Assembly: GCA_023374025.1 (NCBI GenBank)
Contig: SIJG01000091.1
Coordinates: 477,969-541,968 of the forward strand
DNA from: Heterodera schachtii
Lineage: Eukaryota; Nematoda; Chromadorea; Rhabditida; Heteroderidae
Direction of reading: 5' to 3'
Length of the DNA stretch: 64,000 nt
A program made the translations under genes and the position numbers. Below the pieces are notes generated by a model. The model made no database searches and was not told where the DNA came from. It saw only the letters and a program-made list of their open reading frames with translations. Below, piece by piece: positions 1 through 12,059 of the stretch. The first letter of the stretch is position 1. Each line of letters opens with the position of its first letter.

Positions 1-9
1 ACAGTACAA

Positions 10-129
10 TTAGACAATTAATTTATTGCTGCACCTTTCATCAGATCCGCCGGGGGTTGGCATGCCAATTGTCAGTGCAAGAACAGTGCCAATGATCAAC
101 AGCAGAGTGAACATAGTAACAGAATTCAT
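10..129 (-). CDS. Small secreted peptide, 39 aa
   Basis: The frame runs from an ATG at 129 to a TAA at 10. The first ~20 residues are a textbook signal peptide (MNSVTMFTLLLIIGTVLALT), leaving a short mature peptide with one cysteine (IGMPTPGGSDERCSNKLIV). A TATA-like box lies about 75 bp upstream. No family was recognised. The gene could continue by splicing beyond the left edge, because AAAG|GTGCAG inside the last codons could act as a weak donor; otherwise it is complete. Secretion is inferred from the signal peptide only. Confidence 0.55.
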   Translation of the reverse strand: MNSVTMFTLLLIIGTVLALTIGMPTPGGSDERCSNKLIV

Positions 130-783
130 TTTTAGTAAGAGATTTTCGGATAATTTTAATTAAATTGAATGATCGGATACTCTTAATGAGCTTAATTGCC
201 TATTTATATACGAGAAATTTAAACGGGTTAATCAAACAAACAACAGTGAAATTGGGTGAAAAAAGCTTGTTCGACTACTATTTGGCGACTAATTTGACGA
301 AACCACACACCAAAGATCCGCTAATTAGGTGACTATTCAATTTGGCGAACACATGGCGGGACCGGATTATGAATTTGTGATAATTGCTCAAATTTAAAAC
401 TAATCATCGAAAGAAGTATATGGAGAAAAAATCGCACACGAATTGCATTGGTTTCATTAAATATTTTTTCATTCATCTATAATTAATTAATGCATGCAAG
501 GTCATATTCATTAAAATCATTAAAAAGTGATTATTGTTTATTCGTAAAAATAAAAAAGTCATCAGACAGAAGGGCGAAAACCACTTACTCTGACGACTGT
601 TCAGATAAGTGTGTTGTAGAGTAAGTGAGAAAATATATGGATGATAACAGGAATTAAAAAGACAAAAAAAAATGTGTGAAAATAAATATATAATTTAATT
701 GAGGTCAAAGTCAAATGAGGTCTAAACAAAAATTACCAAATCACTTAGAATTTTGTTTATCCTAGCTTTTCCGGTCTTATATA
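130..783. other. Intergenic, AT-rich
   Basis: Apart from the TATA-like box, no gene or clear repeat is visible here. Confidence 0.4.
201..210 (-). promoter_or_regulatory. TATA box of the small secreted peptide gene
   Basis: On the minus strand this reads TATATAAATAG, about 72-80 bp upstream of the ATG at 129. The match to the TATA consensus is good and no other gene start is near. Confidence 0.4.
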
Positions 784-1146
784 TTACCCTAGTGAACTTT
801 TGAGTTTTGTTTTTAAAGAATTTGTTTTTATTAGTTTTTTATCGAGTTGATTCCATAATTTAGTTACCCTCCCAGCAAAAGGAATGAATTTTTTGATTAG
901 TTTATATTTTGTGTTAAATCTGTAAAAGGGGATGTTAAAGCGTGTTGATGGATTAAAAATAGAAAATAGTTTCAGATCTGTTCGGCCATAAACAATTTTA
1001 TGCGCCATGAACAGATCAAATAGCTTTCGCCTATTCTCAAGTGTTGGTAGTTGTAGGTATTCTAATCTTTGTTGGTATGGAATGGGTGGAAGGCTGCATT
1101 TAAAAAGAACTTTTTTGGTGAAATATTTTTGACATTTTTCTATTTA
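784..1146 (-). pseudogene. 3' end of a LINE reverse transcriptase (relic)
   Basis: On the minus strand one frame stays open from about 1146 to a stop at 784. It contains the extreme C-terminal signature of CR1/Jockey-type LINE reverse transcriptases: a QKYFTKK-like start, RLEYLQLPTLENRRKLFDL, then FAGRVTKLWNQLDKKLIKT and a final LKSSLG. The catalytic fingers and palm are absent, and a stop (TAA) lies immediately upstream of this segment, so it is a 5'-truncated dead copy. The assignment rests on motif order, not a database search. Confidence 0.7.
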
Positions 1147-1149
1147 TTA

Positions 1150-1512
1150 AATGGAGAAAAGATGCGAAATACGACCAAGGATTCAAAAGTTATAAGGCCT
1201 CAAAAGTAAGAATTTTGGCTGTGATCTCATTTAAAATTGGTGGCTTTTTTGGAGCTCGGGTTCGAACCCAACATAAAAATAAATAAAAAATTTTTAATTT
1301 ATAATGTAACTAAATCATTTAAGAAATCATTTTTTAGACTAAAAAAAATGTATGATCGTTTTCTTTAGTAGGAATAAGCAAAAATAAATAAATAAATGTA
1401 AAGGTTCGGAATTAATAGAAAGTGAAAAAAGCTGGAAATCGGCCCTTATTTGTTAGGCAAAAATTCCGACTTTTGAGGCCTTATAACTTTTTGAGTTCTT
1501 GCGATATGCCCG
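1150..1512. repeat. Inverted repeat, arms about 60-70 bp
   Basis: The left arm (about 1160-1222, with TTATAAGGCCTCAAAAGT) is repeated in reverse complement at about 1460-1512 (ACTTTTGAGGCCTTATAA). The spacing is about 240 bp. The left arm is followed at 1256-1267 by GGGTTCGAACCC, which resembles a Pol III B box. It may be a small non-autonomous element; no target duplication was found. Confidence 0.45.
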
Positions 1513-2388
1513 TAAAATTAAAAATTCACAATAGAAATCGACCCTGCTCTATCGAATGGTAAACATATGCTTTTTCCGACGTACAGTTCGCGCCCTTCCC
1601 TTGTAAGTCGGTAAAAATGTTTAGTTTGCCATTTCGCACTCAGGTAACTGTTTTCCCATTTGAAAATATAAAAATTTTTGTGCTAGATTTAGGTAAATTA
1701 TTACTGTTGCCAATAAAACAATTTTTTTTCTTAATTGTTTTGAAGGAAAGAGCTTAAAAAAAGCATTTCTGCGTTGAAAGTTTTTAATTTGGATATCATT
1801 TTTTGTTATTACTTATTAGAAATCATTATTTTGGCCTATTTAAAATTCTCTATATTTTTTTGACAAAACTGTTAACAAATCTCACCCAAAATTTCAAATT
1901 TTTCCCGGCTGCGCCGGAATAAAAATTATTTTTGCTCAATTTTTGGCTGAAAATTAAGTCATTATTCGTCACTATTTTAGACTTTTTGTCACTATTTGGC
2001 ATTTTTCCTCACTATTTTAGTTAACTATTTCGAGATTTTTCATCACTAAAAGTTACGAACCTAGTAATCGGTCAAATCGATTTAAATTTGTTGCTAATGT
2101 TAAAATGTTATTTAAAAAAGCATCATTATGAAAATTTTCGATGAAAATTATCTATAATTTTGCTTAAATCAAATTCAACCAAATTTAATTATTAATATTA
2201 TTTGGTAGCCCTTAGTGTTCTCTATCATTCTGCAAAATTGCAAAAAATTTCGTTAACTATCAAAAAAGTTATCATTGTGCTAGCGAAATAGATAGAAAAT
2301 GAGACTTTTTTTTGAGAAATTCACTTATTTTTAAAGCAGTTTTTTCACATATTTTGGTCTTTTTGGGGGTTTTTAGTATGGTGATCAT
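1513..2388. other. Intergenic with one copy of a dispersed repeat core
   Basis: No gene is visible. At about 2195-2275 there is a copy of the dispersed repeat whose core reads like TTTGGTAGCCCTTAGTGTTC, followed by CTATC and a run resembling caaaatt..caaaaaatttc; see the findings. Confidence 0.4.
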
Positions 2389-2967
2389 TAGAGATGGGAT
2401 TTTTAGGTGCTAAAAATCCCAAAATAGGTACTAAAATAGGTGCTAAAAAAGTGCAAAATAGTTGCTAAAAACCCCCAAAAATGTCAAAATAGGTGCGAAA
2501 ATAGGTGTTAAAAATATCCAGTGTTTTTATGCACAAAAATTCCAAAAGTGACTAATTTTTTATCTGTTTCGCCGCACAATTGCAACTGGTCAAGAAAATA
2601 AATAAATAAATTTTGCAGACGAATTTTTGAGAAAGATTTTCATTTCTTAGGGGAATATTTTCTTAAATTTTGGTCAATTTTTAGGGGTATATTTTTAAAA
2701 ATTTTTGGGATCGATTCTTAGGGGTGTATTTTTCGTTTTTATTGCATTTTTGCTATGAAATTTCTGGAAAAAGGCCAAAATAGGTGCTAAAACTCGAAAG
2801 TGCCAAAATAGGTGCTATTGACCGAAAATCCAGTTTTAGGTAATTTTAGGTGCTAAAAAGTCGCTCTAAATCGAAAATTGTTCGGAGAAAATGCTATTTT
2901 TGTCTTCTCTCATCATAACTAAGCCGCAAAAAAAAAAATAGGTAAAGCCCTAAAAATCCCATCTCTA
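2389..2967. mobile_element. hAT-like non-autonomous element (MITE), 579 bp
   Basis: The element begins TAGAGATGGGATTTTTAG and ends with its exact inverse CTAAAAATCCCATCTCTA. It is flanked by an 8-bp target duplication with one mismatch (GTGATCAT at 2381-2388 and GTCATCAT at 2968-2975). The interior has many copies of 'aggtgctaaaa'. There is no coding capacity. An 8-bp duplication with short TA(G/A)-starting termini is typical of the hAT superfamily; the superfamily call is an inference. Confidence 0.75.
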
Positions 2968-3952
2968 GTCATCATCCTTATCTTTTTTGATTCACTTCCA
3001 AGGTCGAACGTTTTCTCGTTTTCTTTTAAAGCAAAAAAATATTTATATCCTTGAAAGATTATTTTGCAATAATTATCAGCTTTAGCAAAGCTCTTTTTAA
3101 TTTTATAGTTTTGTACATAATAATGTACCTAAGTCTCTGTAGAGATTTATTCAGTTTTTTGCATCAAAATTTTTTGGTCACAATGCAAATGTATTTTGTA
3201 TTTAAATTCCACTCTTTTCCATTTCAATTCACCATCCTTTACATTTCACTTCTTCATTTGTCACGCGCGAAATCCAATCGCAATCGATGCGTGTGTATAA
3301 TGCTGTTTGAAAATAAAAAATTATTTAATAAATAAAACTGTATGAAATTTAATTTATTATTTATTGGATTTTCTTACAGTGACGCCGTCTTGTGGAAAAG
3401 GGTTGTTTTTGATCACATCCTCCGCCACCAAATAAAACACCAACTTGGACCCAATTCTTGTCACCAATTTTGCTCAGAAAGGTCGGGGATCGGAGAAGAA
3501 ATTCTCCGACAAAACTTTTCTCGGGAACGGCTGAAGAAATTTTAAAAATTTAGGAGAGTAATAATCTTGACGGGGCTAAATTTTCATAAAAAATATAGAA
3601 AAGATAGGTGACGGGATTTTTTAAAAAAGTCACATAAAATAATTTATTTTAGTCATTCTCATCCGATATTGAGTGCGACAGATGGAATAATTCAAATTCC
3701 AATTGGGGCGGGGACTAATAATCAACTCTAATTTAAGTTATTTTTATTTTATTGAATTGGTGGGTAAAAATGACAATTACAAAAAAAATAAATTATGGTA
3801 AGAATGCTTTTATCCCTTCCCTCAAAATTTTTTTTTTAATTCTTAGTTTTAAAAATTTAAGAAGATTTTTAAAGTTCTTAAAAATATTTGTTATTTTTGT
3901 CAAAACAAATCCTTGAATTTTCTTAATAAAATTTTTTCTTAAATGTGGTAAG
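2968..3952. other. Intergenic; possible unassigned exon at 3381-3545
   Basis: Mostly AT-rich. A splice-acceptor-like TTTTCTTACAG ends at about 3380 and is followed by a plus-strand open stretch (DAVLWKRVVFDHILRH...) to a stop at 3545. Nothing supports it beyond the acceptor and the open frame. Confidence 0.2.
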
Positions 3953-5709
3953 TAGGGCTTATATTTATAGTTATTTCACTATTTTTTTCCTGAGCTCCCT
4001 ATAGCCTGAAACGCACGAAAAACATGTTTTTTTAGGGCTGTTGTTAAGCTACTTTTCGAGTTATTAGCAACTATTTTATAGTTTTTCATTTTTAGCAACT
4101 AAAAACTATAAAATTTTTGAAAAAAACTATTTTCAACTATTTTGGCGTTTTGCCCAGAATTTGTTAACAAAATTGCAATAAAAAGGTAAAATACACGCCT
4201 AAGAATCGACTCAAAAATTTTTTTTCAAAAAATATACCCCTAAAAATCTACCAAAAATTTTCGAAAATACACCCCTAAGAAATGAAAAATTTCTAAAAAA
4301 TCAATCTCCAAAATTTATTTATTTATGTGATTTTTAAAATTATGTATCTCATTAATGATTTGGCCGTGGTGAGCCGAAGCGAAAAAAGTATGAGTGTGGG
4401 CGAAGCGAAAAAAGTATGAGTGTGGGCGAAGCGAAAAAAGTATGAGTGCGGGGTGATCGGAAGGGGCGGGTCATTTCAGTACGGAAGAGTTATTCTAATG
4501 ATTAATTAATTATTTAAATTTATAATTGAATAATAAACTAATAATCATAAATATACTTGTCCTCTATTTCAGTTTGCACGACCATAAAAAAATGACAACC
4601 ATATAATAATTTGACAAATTTCATGCACCATAACTTTTTCAAGAAGCATCCTAATTAAACATTCTTGATATCATTTGATAGCCCTAAGTGTCCTTTATTT
4701 ACCTTTAAAATTTCAAAAAATTTCATTGGGTTTTAAAAAAGTTGTGGCTTTTAAATTTCAGAAACTAATTTAGTAAACCTTTTTGACCAGAATTTTTTTG
4801 AAATTCAACCAAATTTTCTGAAATTTTACAGGTAAATAGAGGACACTTAGAGCTAACAAAAGATACCAAGATTGTTTAATTTGGATGCTTCTACAAAAAG
4901 TTATGGCGCTGATCAAAAATTGATCATTTTTATGGTGATCAAATATTCAACCAAGTATAACTTTCTATATACAAATCGTAGAACCACAATTACAAAAGCA
5001 ATTAGGTAGCAAATTTTGTGCTCTTTCCAGTGGGCTTGCCCATTTTCTCTTGAAAAATTTCCCAGCCCCCTAGGGATTTCGAAAATTTCCCCAATTTTCA
5101 GTGTATTTTAGGTGTCCCGATCACTAGGAAGGAGTGATCTGATCAAGTTGGTGTAAGAGACTTTTTTGATCAGCACCAAAAGTTATGCAAGCATGAATTA
5201 TTTCAAGTTTTTAAATAAACTATAAGATAGTTTCTCAGGTTTGAGTCAAGATTTTTTTGGGGCACTGTATTTCTCTCGCAAAAATGTAATTTATTTAAGA
5301 AATATTAAATAATAAATCGAAATTATAATTAAAGTAAGCAAATCTAATTAATGATTAAAATATTATATTATTAATTAATTAATCATTAGAATAACTCTTC
5401 CGTACTGAAATGACCCGCCCCTTCCGATCACCCCGCACTCATACTTTTTTCGCTTCGCCCACACTCATACTTTTTTTCGCTTCGCCCACACTCATACTTT
5501 TTTCGCTTCGCCACACGCATACTTTTTTCGCTTCGTCATAGCACCGATTTGGCATAATATTTTTGCTTTATGAAGAAAATTTTCGATTTTACACCCCCTA
5601 AATTCGGAACTTTTTAGCAACTATTGCCCATTTTTAGCAACTATTTTGTTTTTAAAAACTAATAACTAATTATTTTGGCAGTTTTTAGCGACTATAAATA
5701 TAAGCCCTA
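3953..5709. mobile_element. hAT-like element, 1757 bp, with a nested foldback insertion
   Basis: The termini are TAGGGCTTATATTTATAG and CTATAAATATAAGCCCTA. The flanks form an 8-bp target duplication with one mismatch (GTGGTAAG at 3945-3952, CTGGTAAG at 5710-5717). Inside the left end is the motif 'cctgagctccctatagcctgaa'-like, also seen at about 36005-36025 in a truncated relative. The middle is occupied by a separate foldback element (4366-5547). No transposase is present. Confidence 0.7.
4366..5547. mobile_element. Foldback-like element with tandem-repeat arms (FB1)
   Basis: The left arm (about 4366-4512) has three to four copies of a ~26-bp unit containing GCGAAGCGAAAAAAGTATGA, then a unique stretch with GGTGATCGGAAGGGGCGGGT. 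The right arm (about 5371-5547) is the inverse of all of this. The interior is itself an inverted repeat of the dispersed core (about 4620-4740 against 4840-4930). Inverted arms built of short tandem repeats are the hallmark of foldback elements (Drosophila FB, sea urchin TU). No coding region was seen. Confidence 0.7.
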
Positions 5710-7823
5710 CTGGTAAGTAAGTAAAATTTTTTTGATTTTTTCTTCTTTTCTCTATAATTTAAAAAAATTGCAGCGACGTTCGGCTGGCGATTTTTGTCCT
5801 GCTCCCAAACTTGTGATTAGTGATTCTATTTTGAAAATTTGCTTTTTTTAATAGGGATGGTAATTATATTAGGTTTTTATAAAAAATTTTTTCAAAATTT
5901 AGAATATCATGCCTAAAAAGTCAGAACTGTAGGGTCAAAAACTAGAACATTTAATAACATAGCTTTAAATATTTTTTTTAAATTTAAATTCATTTCATTA
6001 ATTCCATTGCAATTGAACCAATTGGATTCGGAGGTAATGAAGATGGGTCTTAATTAGATTTAAGATATATTGAAAAAAAACCTGGACCTGGGTTCCATGT
6101 TGGACCTGGACTTGGCTTCCAAATTTGACCTGCTGGAGTTCCTGGGCAAAAACCCAGGTTGGTGAAAAACGACCTGGATCCAGAAAAAATCTACGCCTCG
6201 ATCCAGATCTCATATTCATATGTGCAAAATCCAGGTCCAGATAAAGTACCGACAAAAATCCAGGAAATTCCAGATCCAGGAAAAATCCAGGCTGGTTTTT
6301 GGCTTAGCTTGGTAAAAATCCCCAAAAAATGAGAAGAAAGTTGGTACTTGATTTGAAAAAAAAAAGGCAAGACGTTTTAAAAATACCCTGAAAAATTTTA
6401 AGGACAATTTTTAAAATTTAAAAATTATTACAATCTTTAAATTGCCAAAAAGCCTGAGCCTGTAGTTAATATATTGAAAATTGCAGAAATTTTACTAAAA
6501 TTGACCAAAAATTTGGGTAAAAATTCCTGAAAAATTTAATTAATTTTTAAAATTAAAAATTATTACAATCTTTAAATTGTCAAAAAGCCAGAGCCTATAG
6601 TTAATATATTGAAAATTGCAGAAATTTTACTAAAATTGACCAAAAATTTGGGTAAAAATTCCTGAAAAATTTTAATTAATTTTTAAAATTAAAAATTATT
6701 ACAATCTTTAAATTGTCAAAAAGCCAGAGCCTATAGTTAATATATTGAAAATTGTAGAAATTTTACTAAAATTGACCAAAAATTTGGGTAAAAAATTATT
6801 AATTTTGAATACCCAATTTATACAATGATTTAGTTTTTACGAAATTAATTTTTTTATCTAAATATATACCTAATTTTCAATTATTACATCTTTTTATTTT
6901 ATATTTTTGTGAGTAAAAATAAAAATTTAAAATACTAATTAATAAATTGTTTAGCAAAACATTAAAAACCCGGGACCAAAAAGCACTTATTTCTCAAAAA
7001 AATTCATAAACTATGGAGAAGTGCTAAACATTCAACACAATGGCAACGGTTTTCAAGTTTTAATGAACAACTGAGGCCAATGAGGAGGATAGATAGTTAT
7101 TATTTTTTATCATTCATTCTTCGCAAATTATTATTTATTTTTTTGAAAGTTTTTTTCTTTTAAGTCAGATTATTAAGGACGGTAAAATTTTATATAATAC
7201 GAAATTTTACTTTATCCACATAGAAGAAAGTAAGTGTTCCAATCAAAAAATTGAAAAAAAAAATAGAAATTCTTAAGTCTTTTTTGCTTTCATGCTAATT
7301 GCCATTAAGAAATTGGAGTTTATGCTCAACTGTAATTACCAATGATTTGAGAGTTTAATGTGACTTAAAAATAGTCATCATGCTTGAATAGTTAATCAAA
7401 ATTTGAACAAATTAAAAAAAAAAAACTTAGACAGTCTCAGATGAAAAAAGTATTTTGTTGTGTTGCTCAATCACTTTCCGATAACTGTTTTTCGGCTTCT
7501 TCCCAAATTTCCAAGATGTTCAAATTTAGGTTTTATTAAATATTTGTGAAATGCATAATCTCAAAGGGAGCATTTGTCTTTCATTGGCAACAGATTCTTT
7601 GCTTCGCCAAGCTTAAAACTTTGAACTCAATGTAAATCTTGTTTTTTTTTTTTTTCGCCAATTTTTGGTTGAACAATGCCATCATCTTCTGTTAATTCAC
7701 CCATTTTTTGCACTTTTCAAAACTCCGGGCTCTAAAAACACTCAGAAAAACACCTCTTCATAAATTTATGCAAATAATTTTGCTAATTTAAAAATGCATA
7801 AAAACTGGCAATTATTAAATTAA
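5710..7823. other. Intergenic; low-complexity and repeats
   Basis: About 6080-6300 is rich in degenerate 'cctggatccagg'-type repeats, and 6415-6795 is a tandem array (separate entry). 7430-7720 has slightly higher GC but no convincing exon. Confidence 0.35.
6415..6795. repeat. Tandem repeat, period about 135 bp, 2.8 copies
   Basis: The marker ATTACAATCTTTAAATTG recurs at about 6427, 6562 and 6698, giving periods of 135 and 136. Each unit also contains a run like GAGCCTATAGTTAATATATT. The units are nearly identical apart from a few substitutions. Confidence 0.85.
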
Positions 7824-9129
7824 TTAAATTCGTCGTTTTGACTGTTCCTCCTTTTCCTGCTGTGCTGCTGCTGCTTGCGCCTTCTCAATGAGACTTTTTG
7901 CGTACTCAATTCGAATTTGGCGCCAAGCGTTGGCAATTTGATCGCATTGTTTGTCCGGTATTGTTTTCAGTAAGGCGAGCATTTGTTTGATTTTGTCCAC
8001 AGCCACCAGATAAGGATTTGTAATAAGTAAGACCATTTCTCTGCAAAAGTTTTAACAAATTAAAAATCAGAAATTTGGCACTAAAATTTGACAGCCAAAA
8101 TTTGTAGTATAAAATTTTTTTTAGAAAATTTTATGCACCGTTTGGCATCATCACTCCAAAAATTTAGCATTCGCCAAAAAATTAAAAATTTGCTCAAAAT
8201 GAAAATGAACAGCAATGGCATTGTTGACAATGATACCCTCCCAGACGATTTTTTGATAACCCAAAAATAATAATTAATTTTTTCCTCAATTTTAATAATT
8301 AACAAACTCACGAGTCAATTTCTGCCGTTTTCTGACTATAGTCAGCGGTTTTTTCATCTCGAAGTTTTTGGAACAATGGAATTGTCTCGTTGGATTCGAA
8401 GTCATATTCCAAATATTTTGACTAAATAATTATATAAATACTTTAAAAATTTATTTTGAACTTAAAAATTTTAAATTTTGTGCTGTAATTTTCTCTCAAA
8501 AATTTTCTCGGAATGTTTACTAATTATTTTTTAGCATCAATTTCACCGAAATAAGCATCCTTTCTTAAATTTTCTGACTTTTTAAGGCAAAATGCCGAAA
8601 TTGGAATGTTTATTTTTTGGACTTAAAATAAATCTTAAAAAATGATTTAAAATCTTTAAAAGTAGATTAACTAACGCAGTTACCTTTCAGACCATGGGGC
8701 TTTCTTTCCGGGGAAAAAAAAAATTAAAATCCTAAAAATTCCATCACTATTGAAACTTATCTCCATTAAATCCAGTTCCATTCTTTAATTAGTTCCCCAC
8801 AAATCATACACCTTTATCAATTCCGTCTGTGCATTAAGCCAGCGGCCAAATTTGTCCAAAATTTGGTCATCCCTTTGCGTGCCCAGCGTTTCCAACAGCG
8901 CTTTGTACTCGTAGAATTTGTTGAGCGGTGAGCCGCGCAAGAATTTCGGTATGTACATGGCTTTTTCGCCCATCTCCTGCTCAATCAGATGCATTTGGAC
9001 CAGCGAAATTGGGGTGGGAGCGGAGGGGAAGAAAAACAGTGGCGCGGTCCGTGGCGGAACGCATTGGACGGACAAACGGGCAAAAGTGGCGAGCAGCAAA
9101 AATGGCAAATAAAATTTGGCATTTTTCAT
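7824..9129 (-). CDS. Secreted protein, probable SXP/RAL-2 (DUF148) family, 214 aa
   Basis: A three-exon model gives one continuous frame: 9129-8812 (106 codons), 8421-8312 (110 nt) and 8040-7824 (to TAA). The introns are GTGTAT...TTTAG and GTGAGT...TGCAG. The start at MKNAKFYLPFLLL was chosen over the upstream ATG (9159) because a TTTAG acceptor at about 9147 suggests trans- or cis-splicing just before it. Residues 1-22 are a signal peptide. Then come PKFLRGSPLNKFYEYKALL, a QILDKFGRWLNAQ segment, and VDKIKQMLALLKTIPD near the C-terminus, which resemble the two conserved blocks of SXP/RAL-2 proteins, a nematode-specific secreted family. The tail is rich in A, Q, K and E. The family call is by motif memory; gene structure is firmer than the name. 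Confidence 0.6.
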
Positions 9130-10794
9130 TTTTATGGAAGCACACACTAAATAGAACAAAAATTGATGTTAAATTTATTTCTTATTTGAAAATATAAATT
9201 AAATTCTAATCAATTTTATCTGCCTCTTATTACATAATTTGGAAACATAATTAAAAAAATGAATTATTTTTACAATAATTAATTTTATTAATGTTAATAT
9301 TATTATTATAAATGATTTAAACTCCTAAGCTTTTATTTTTAAAAATTTGCCTTTTCATTAAAGCTTTATTAAATATGATTTTTATTTTTTCAAATATTAT
9401 CATTCAATAATTCTTTCATTATTTCTATTTCGAAATTGTGTTAATAATATTTAAAAAATATATTGAATAAATACTTGGGCGTAACCTCAAACTTAAATTT
9501 TTCGTTTTATATAAGGCGTAAAAATTGGGATGGTCTTAAATCTAGAAATAAGAAAAATATTTCCGAGTTTCCTTTTTTAGTTTTCTCGAGACAAGTAATT
9601 GAAGTAATTTTCAACACAACTAATTTGATCAAAGTCACTTTCATTTAATCAATATGTAATTGTGTAAACGTTAAAATGAAATGTTTCAAACCAATTTGAG
9701 GTCCTATAATACAATACGTTAATAAATTAATAAAACTAATAAACCAATTCAAAAGATAAAGGATTTTTTGAATCCATTTATATATCTCCTAAATTTGGCA
9801 TAATTTTAACAATTAAAGAAATAATAATATTAATCAAAAATATTATTGAATTAATTGAGCATAGAAGAAATATTTATTATTGGAAAACAGAAATTTATTA
9901 TTTCGAAACAAAATAATAAAATAACATCAAATAAAATTTAAGCAAAATCGTTCAACCAACTATAAAATACCAACAAATAAAGAATTGGTAATTTGATGAT
10001 CAAATTAAATAGACTGAATAAAAATGCGCATGACATAATTTAAAGTTCAACGTATTTATTTTATTTTTATTTCAAAAATTTAAACCAAGGGGCCAAAAAT
10101 TTTAAACATAAAAAAACATAAATTTGTAAATCTTAGATTTCTTTGTCATATCTTACTAATTTAAAAGTTATTTTCTTCGCTCAAATATGTAAATGATTAT
10201 GATGATTTATAAGTGATTAAATCTTTCCCATCGATTCTTCCATTTTGCTCCTACTAATATTTCAGCAAAAGTGATGAATAAAAAAAAAAAACATTGTAAT
10301 AAATAATAAAAAAAAATTGTACAAATTTTGCGGACTAATCCCGTGGGATTCGTCTCACAAACAAAAAAAAAATTGAGTTCTAATCCCGCCAGTGGGATAC
10401 GCATATTTGAATTTAGGTCTTGAGAATAGAGAGAGAAATATGCTGCCACACGCCTCCCTCAGAATTCAAAAAGTGAAACAGAATTAACTAAAAACATAAA
10501 AGCATTAGAATGCTCGAAAAAGAGAAACGAATTCAAAAAAAAAAATTCAGAAAATAAATGTTATACTTATCGGTTCCGAGAATCAAAAAAAAAAAGGGTT
10601 GAAGACAAAGTTCCCATGGATTAATGAAAAAAGGTGTGGATTTTTTTAATTGTACCTTTTTCTTAAAAAAAATTCTTAGAAATTCCGATTTTTTTTTTCC
10701 TACCGACCCCTGTCGAAATCGAGCGGAAGAAATTCAATTCAAATTCACAAATTCCATAACCATTAGTCTCAAAATTCAAAATACAACTTGACAA
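9130..10794. other. Intergenic, very AT-rich
   Basis: No exon is convincing. Segment 10090-10440 is a diverged copy of 20030-20310 (shared stretch with GATTAAATCTTTCCCAT), so it is a dispersed repeat. Confidence 0.4.
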
Positions 10795-11065
10795 GCCTCA
10801 CAAAGGAAGGTGCCCAGGTGTATCCATGGATTTCCGAATGAAACTTGGTGGGTGAATAGAGCACCCATGGGCACTTAAGAAACATTGTACAGGGGTACAA
10901 ATATTTATTCAATTGTTTTTCATTAAAAAAGTTTAGCACGTCATAACTCGGCACTCGTGCTCATTTGGCAAAAAAAAAACGAACCCATGGGTGCTCTATC
11001 TACCCACCAAGTTTCATTTAGAAATCCAACGGACACCTGCTGTCTGGGGACCTTCCTTTGTCAGA
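10795..11065. repeat. Inverted repeat related to the SINE body at 20.6 kb
   Basis: The left arm (about 10798-10872) contains GAATGAAACTTGGTGGGTGA and GAGCACCCATGGG. The right arm (about 10982-11063) carries the inverse (CCCATGGGTGCTCTAT, CCCACCAAGTTTCAT). The 'tgaatgaaactt' segment also occurs after the tRNA-like head at about 20620, so this looks like two opposed copies of a SINE tail. Confidence 0.55.
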
Positions 11066-11112
11066 AAATTTTCACAAATGATCGAAAAAAATTTAAAAAC
11101 ATCCTTAATGAA

Positions 11113-11347
11113 TAGGGCCCGGATTTATATGGACAAAAATCCAAAACATGGGCGAAAAAATCCCAAAATATGGACGAAATATGGACAAAAACGCTGAAAA
11201 ATATGGACAAAAACCTGAAATATGGAAAATATGGAAATAAAAAGGCATCCCAGAAGCATCTAACTAAGCTAAAAATACTATTTGCGTGCTTTTTAGGCCG
11301 GAATAAGTATGAAAAAAAGATGAAAATCTATACAAATCCGGGCCCTA
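11113..11347. mobile_element. hAT-like MITE, 235 bp
   Basis: The termini are TAGGGCCCGGATTTATATGG and the inverse-related TACAAATCCGGGCCCTA. The 8-bp target duplication has one mismatch (TTAATGAA at 11105-11112, ATAATGAA at 11348-11355). The interior repeats 'aatatggac'. A longer relative lies at 53756-54340. Confidence 0.75.
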
Positions 11348-11969
11348 ATAATGAATGATAAATAAATGAGATATTGGACTAAATCCTATATTATTTAAAC
11401 CTATACAATATTTTAATATAAATATACCATTGAATGTTAATATTTTGGTGTGATCTTTAAAAAAAAAAGTTAATTATTGCTAATGTTCGCAATTTTATTC
11501 TTTGGTCCAAAATAGACATAATCATTCCTCAAATGATTCTTATAACCAAATTAGGGCCATAAAAGCTTAATATAGAATTGTATTAATATAGTGTTTTAAG
11601 AAGGCATTACAAAATTTTTTTATTCAGAGATGTTTCTGAAAAATGCCGTTTTGGATACCACTTTTAAACTCGGCTCTCCAATAATTCCAATTTATTTATA
11701 TCAATTAATTAAATGCACTTCTTTCCATCGTTTATTGAAAGATAAAATTTATGTTCTGAGAAGTAACTCATTTAATTAAAAGATTATCTTTTTTGAGAAA
11801 AATTTGCACCTGTTTGTTAAAAAGATTAATCTCCTGTCAAGAAACAATTATTTCATTTTGCACCTGACAATTAATTAACAAAATATTCTGAACAATATTA
11901 AAAACCGTTTTTCATTTAATTACTTTCGATAACCAAAGCTTTTTCTATTCATTGGATTGAATGTAACAG

Positions 11970-11992
11970 TTACTTATCGGACAGATTCAAAA
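11970..11992 (+). promoter_or_regulatory. Conserved upstream motif shared by Sre genes A and C
   Basis: TTACTTATCGGACAGATTCA lies about 90 bp before the ATG of gene A. A near-identical copy (TTACTTATCGGAGAGATTCA) precedes gene C at about 28973. It contains CTTATC, the reverse complement of a GATA site. The surrounding ~200 bp is also conserved, so shared descent may explain much of it. Confidence 0.35.
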
Positions 11993-12059
11993 TATAAATT
12001 TTATTGTTCATAATAAAACTTTTTTTACTTGTAAATTAAGACAATCAGCGAATTTAAAT

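Noticed and set aside
1253..1270. tRNA gene (GGGTTCGAACCC)
   Set aside because: B-box-like only; no A box or acceptor stem around it. The same holds for 62335.
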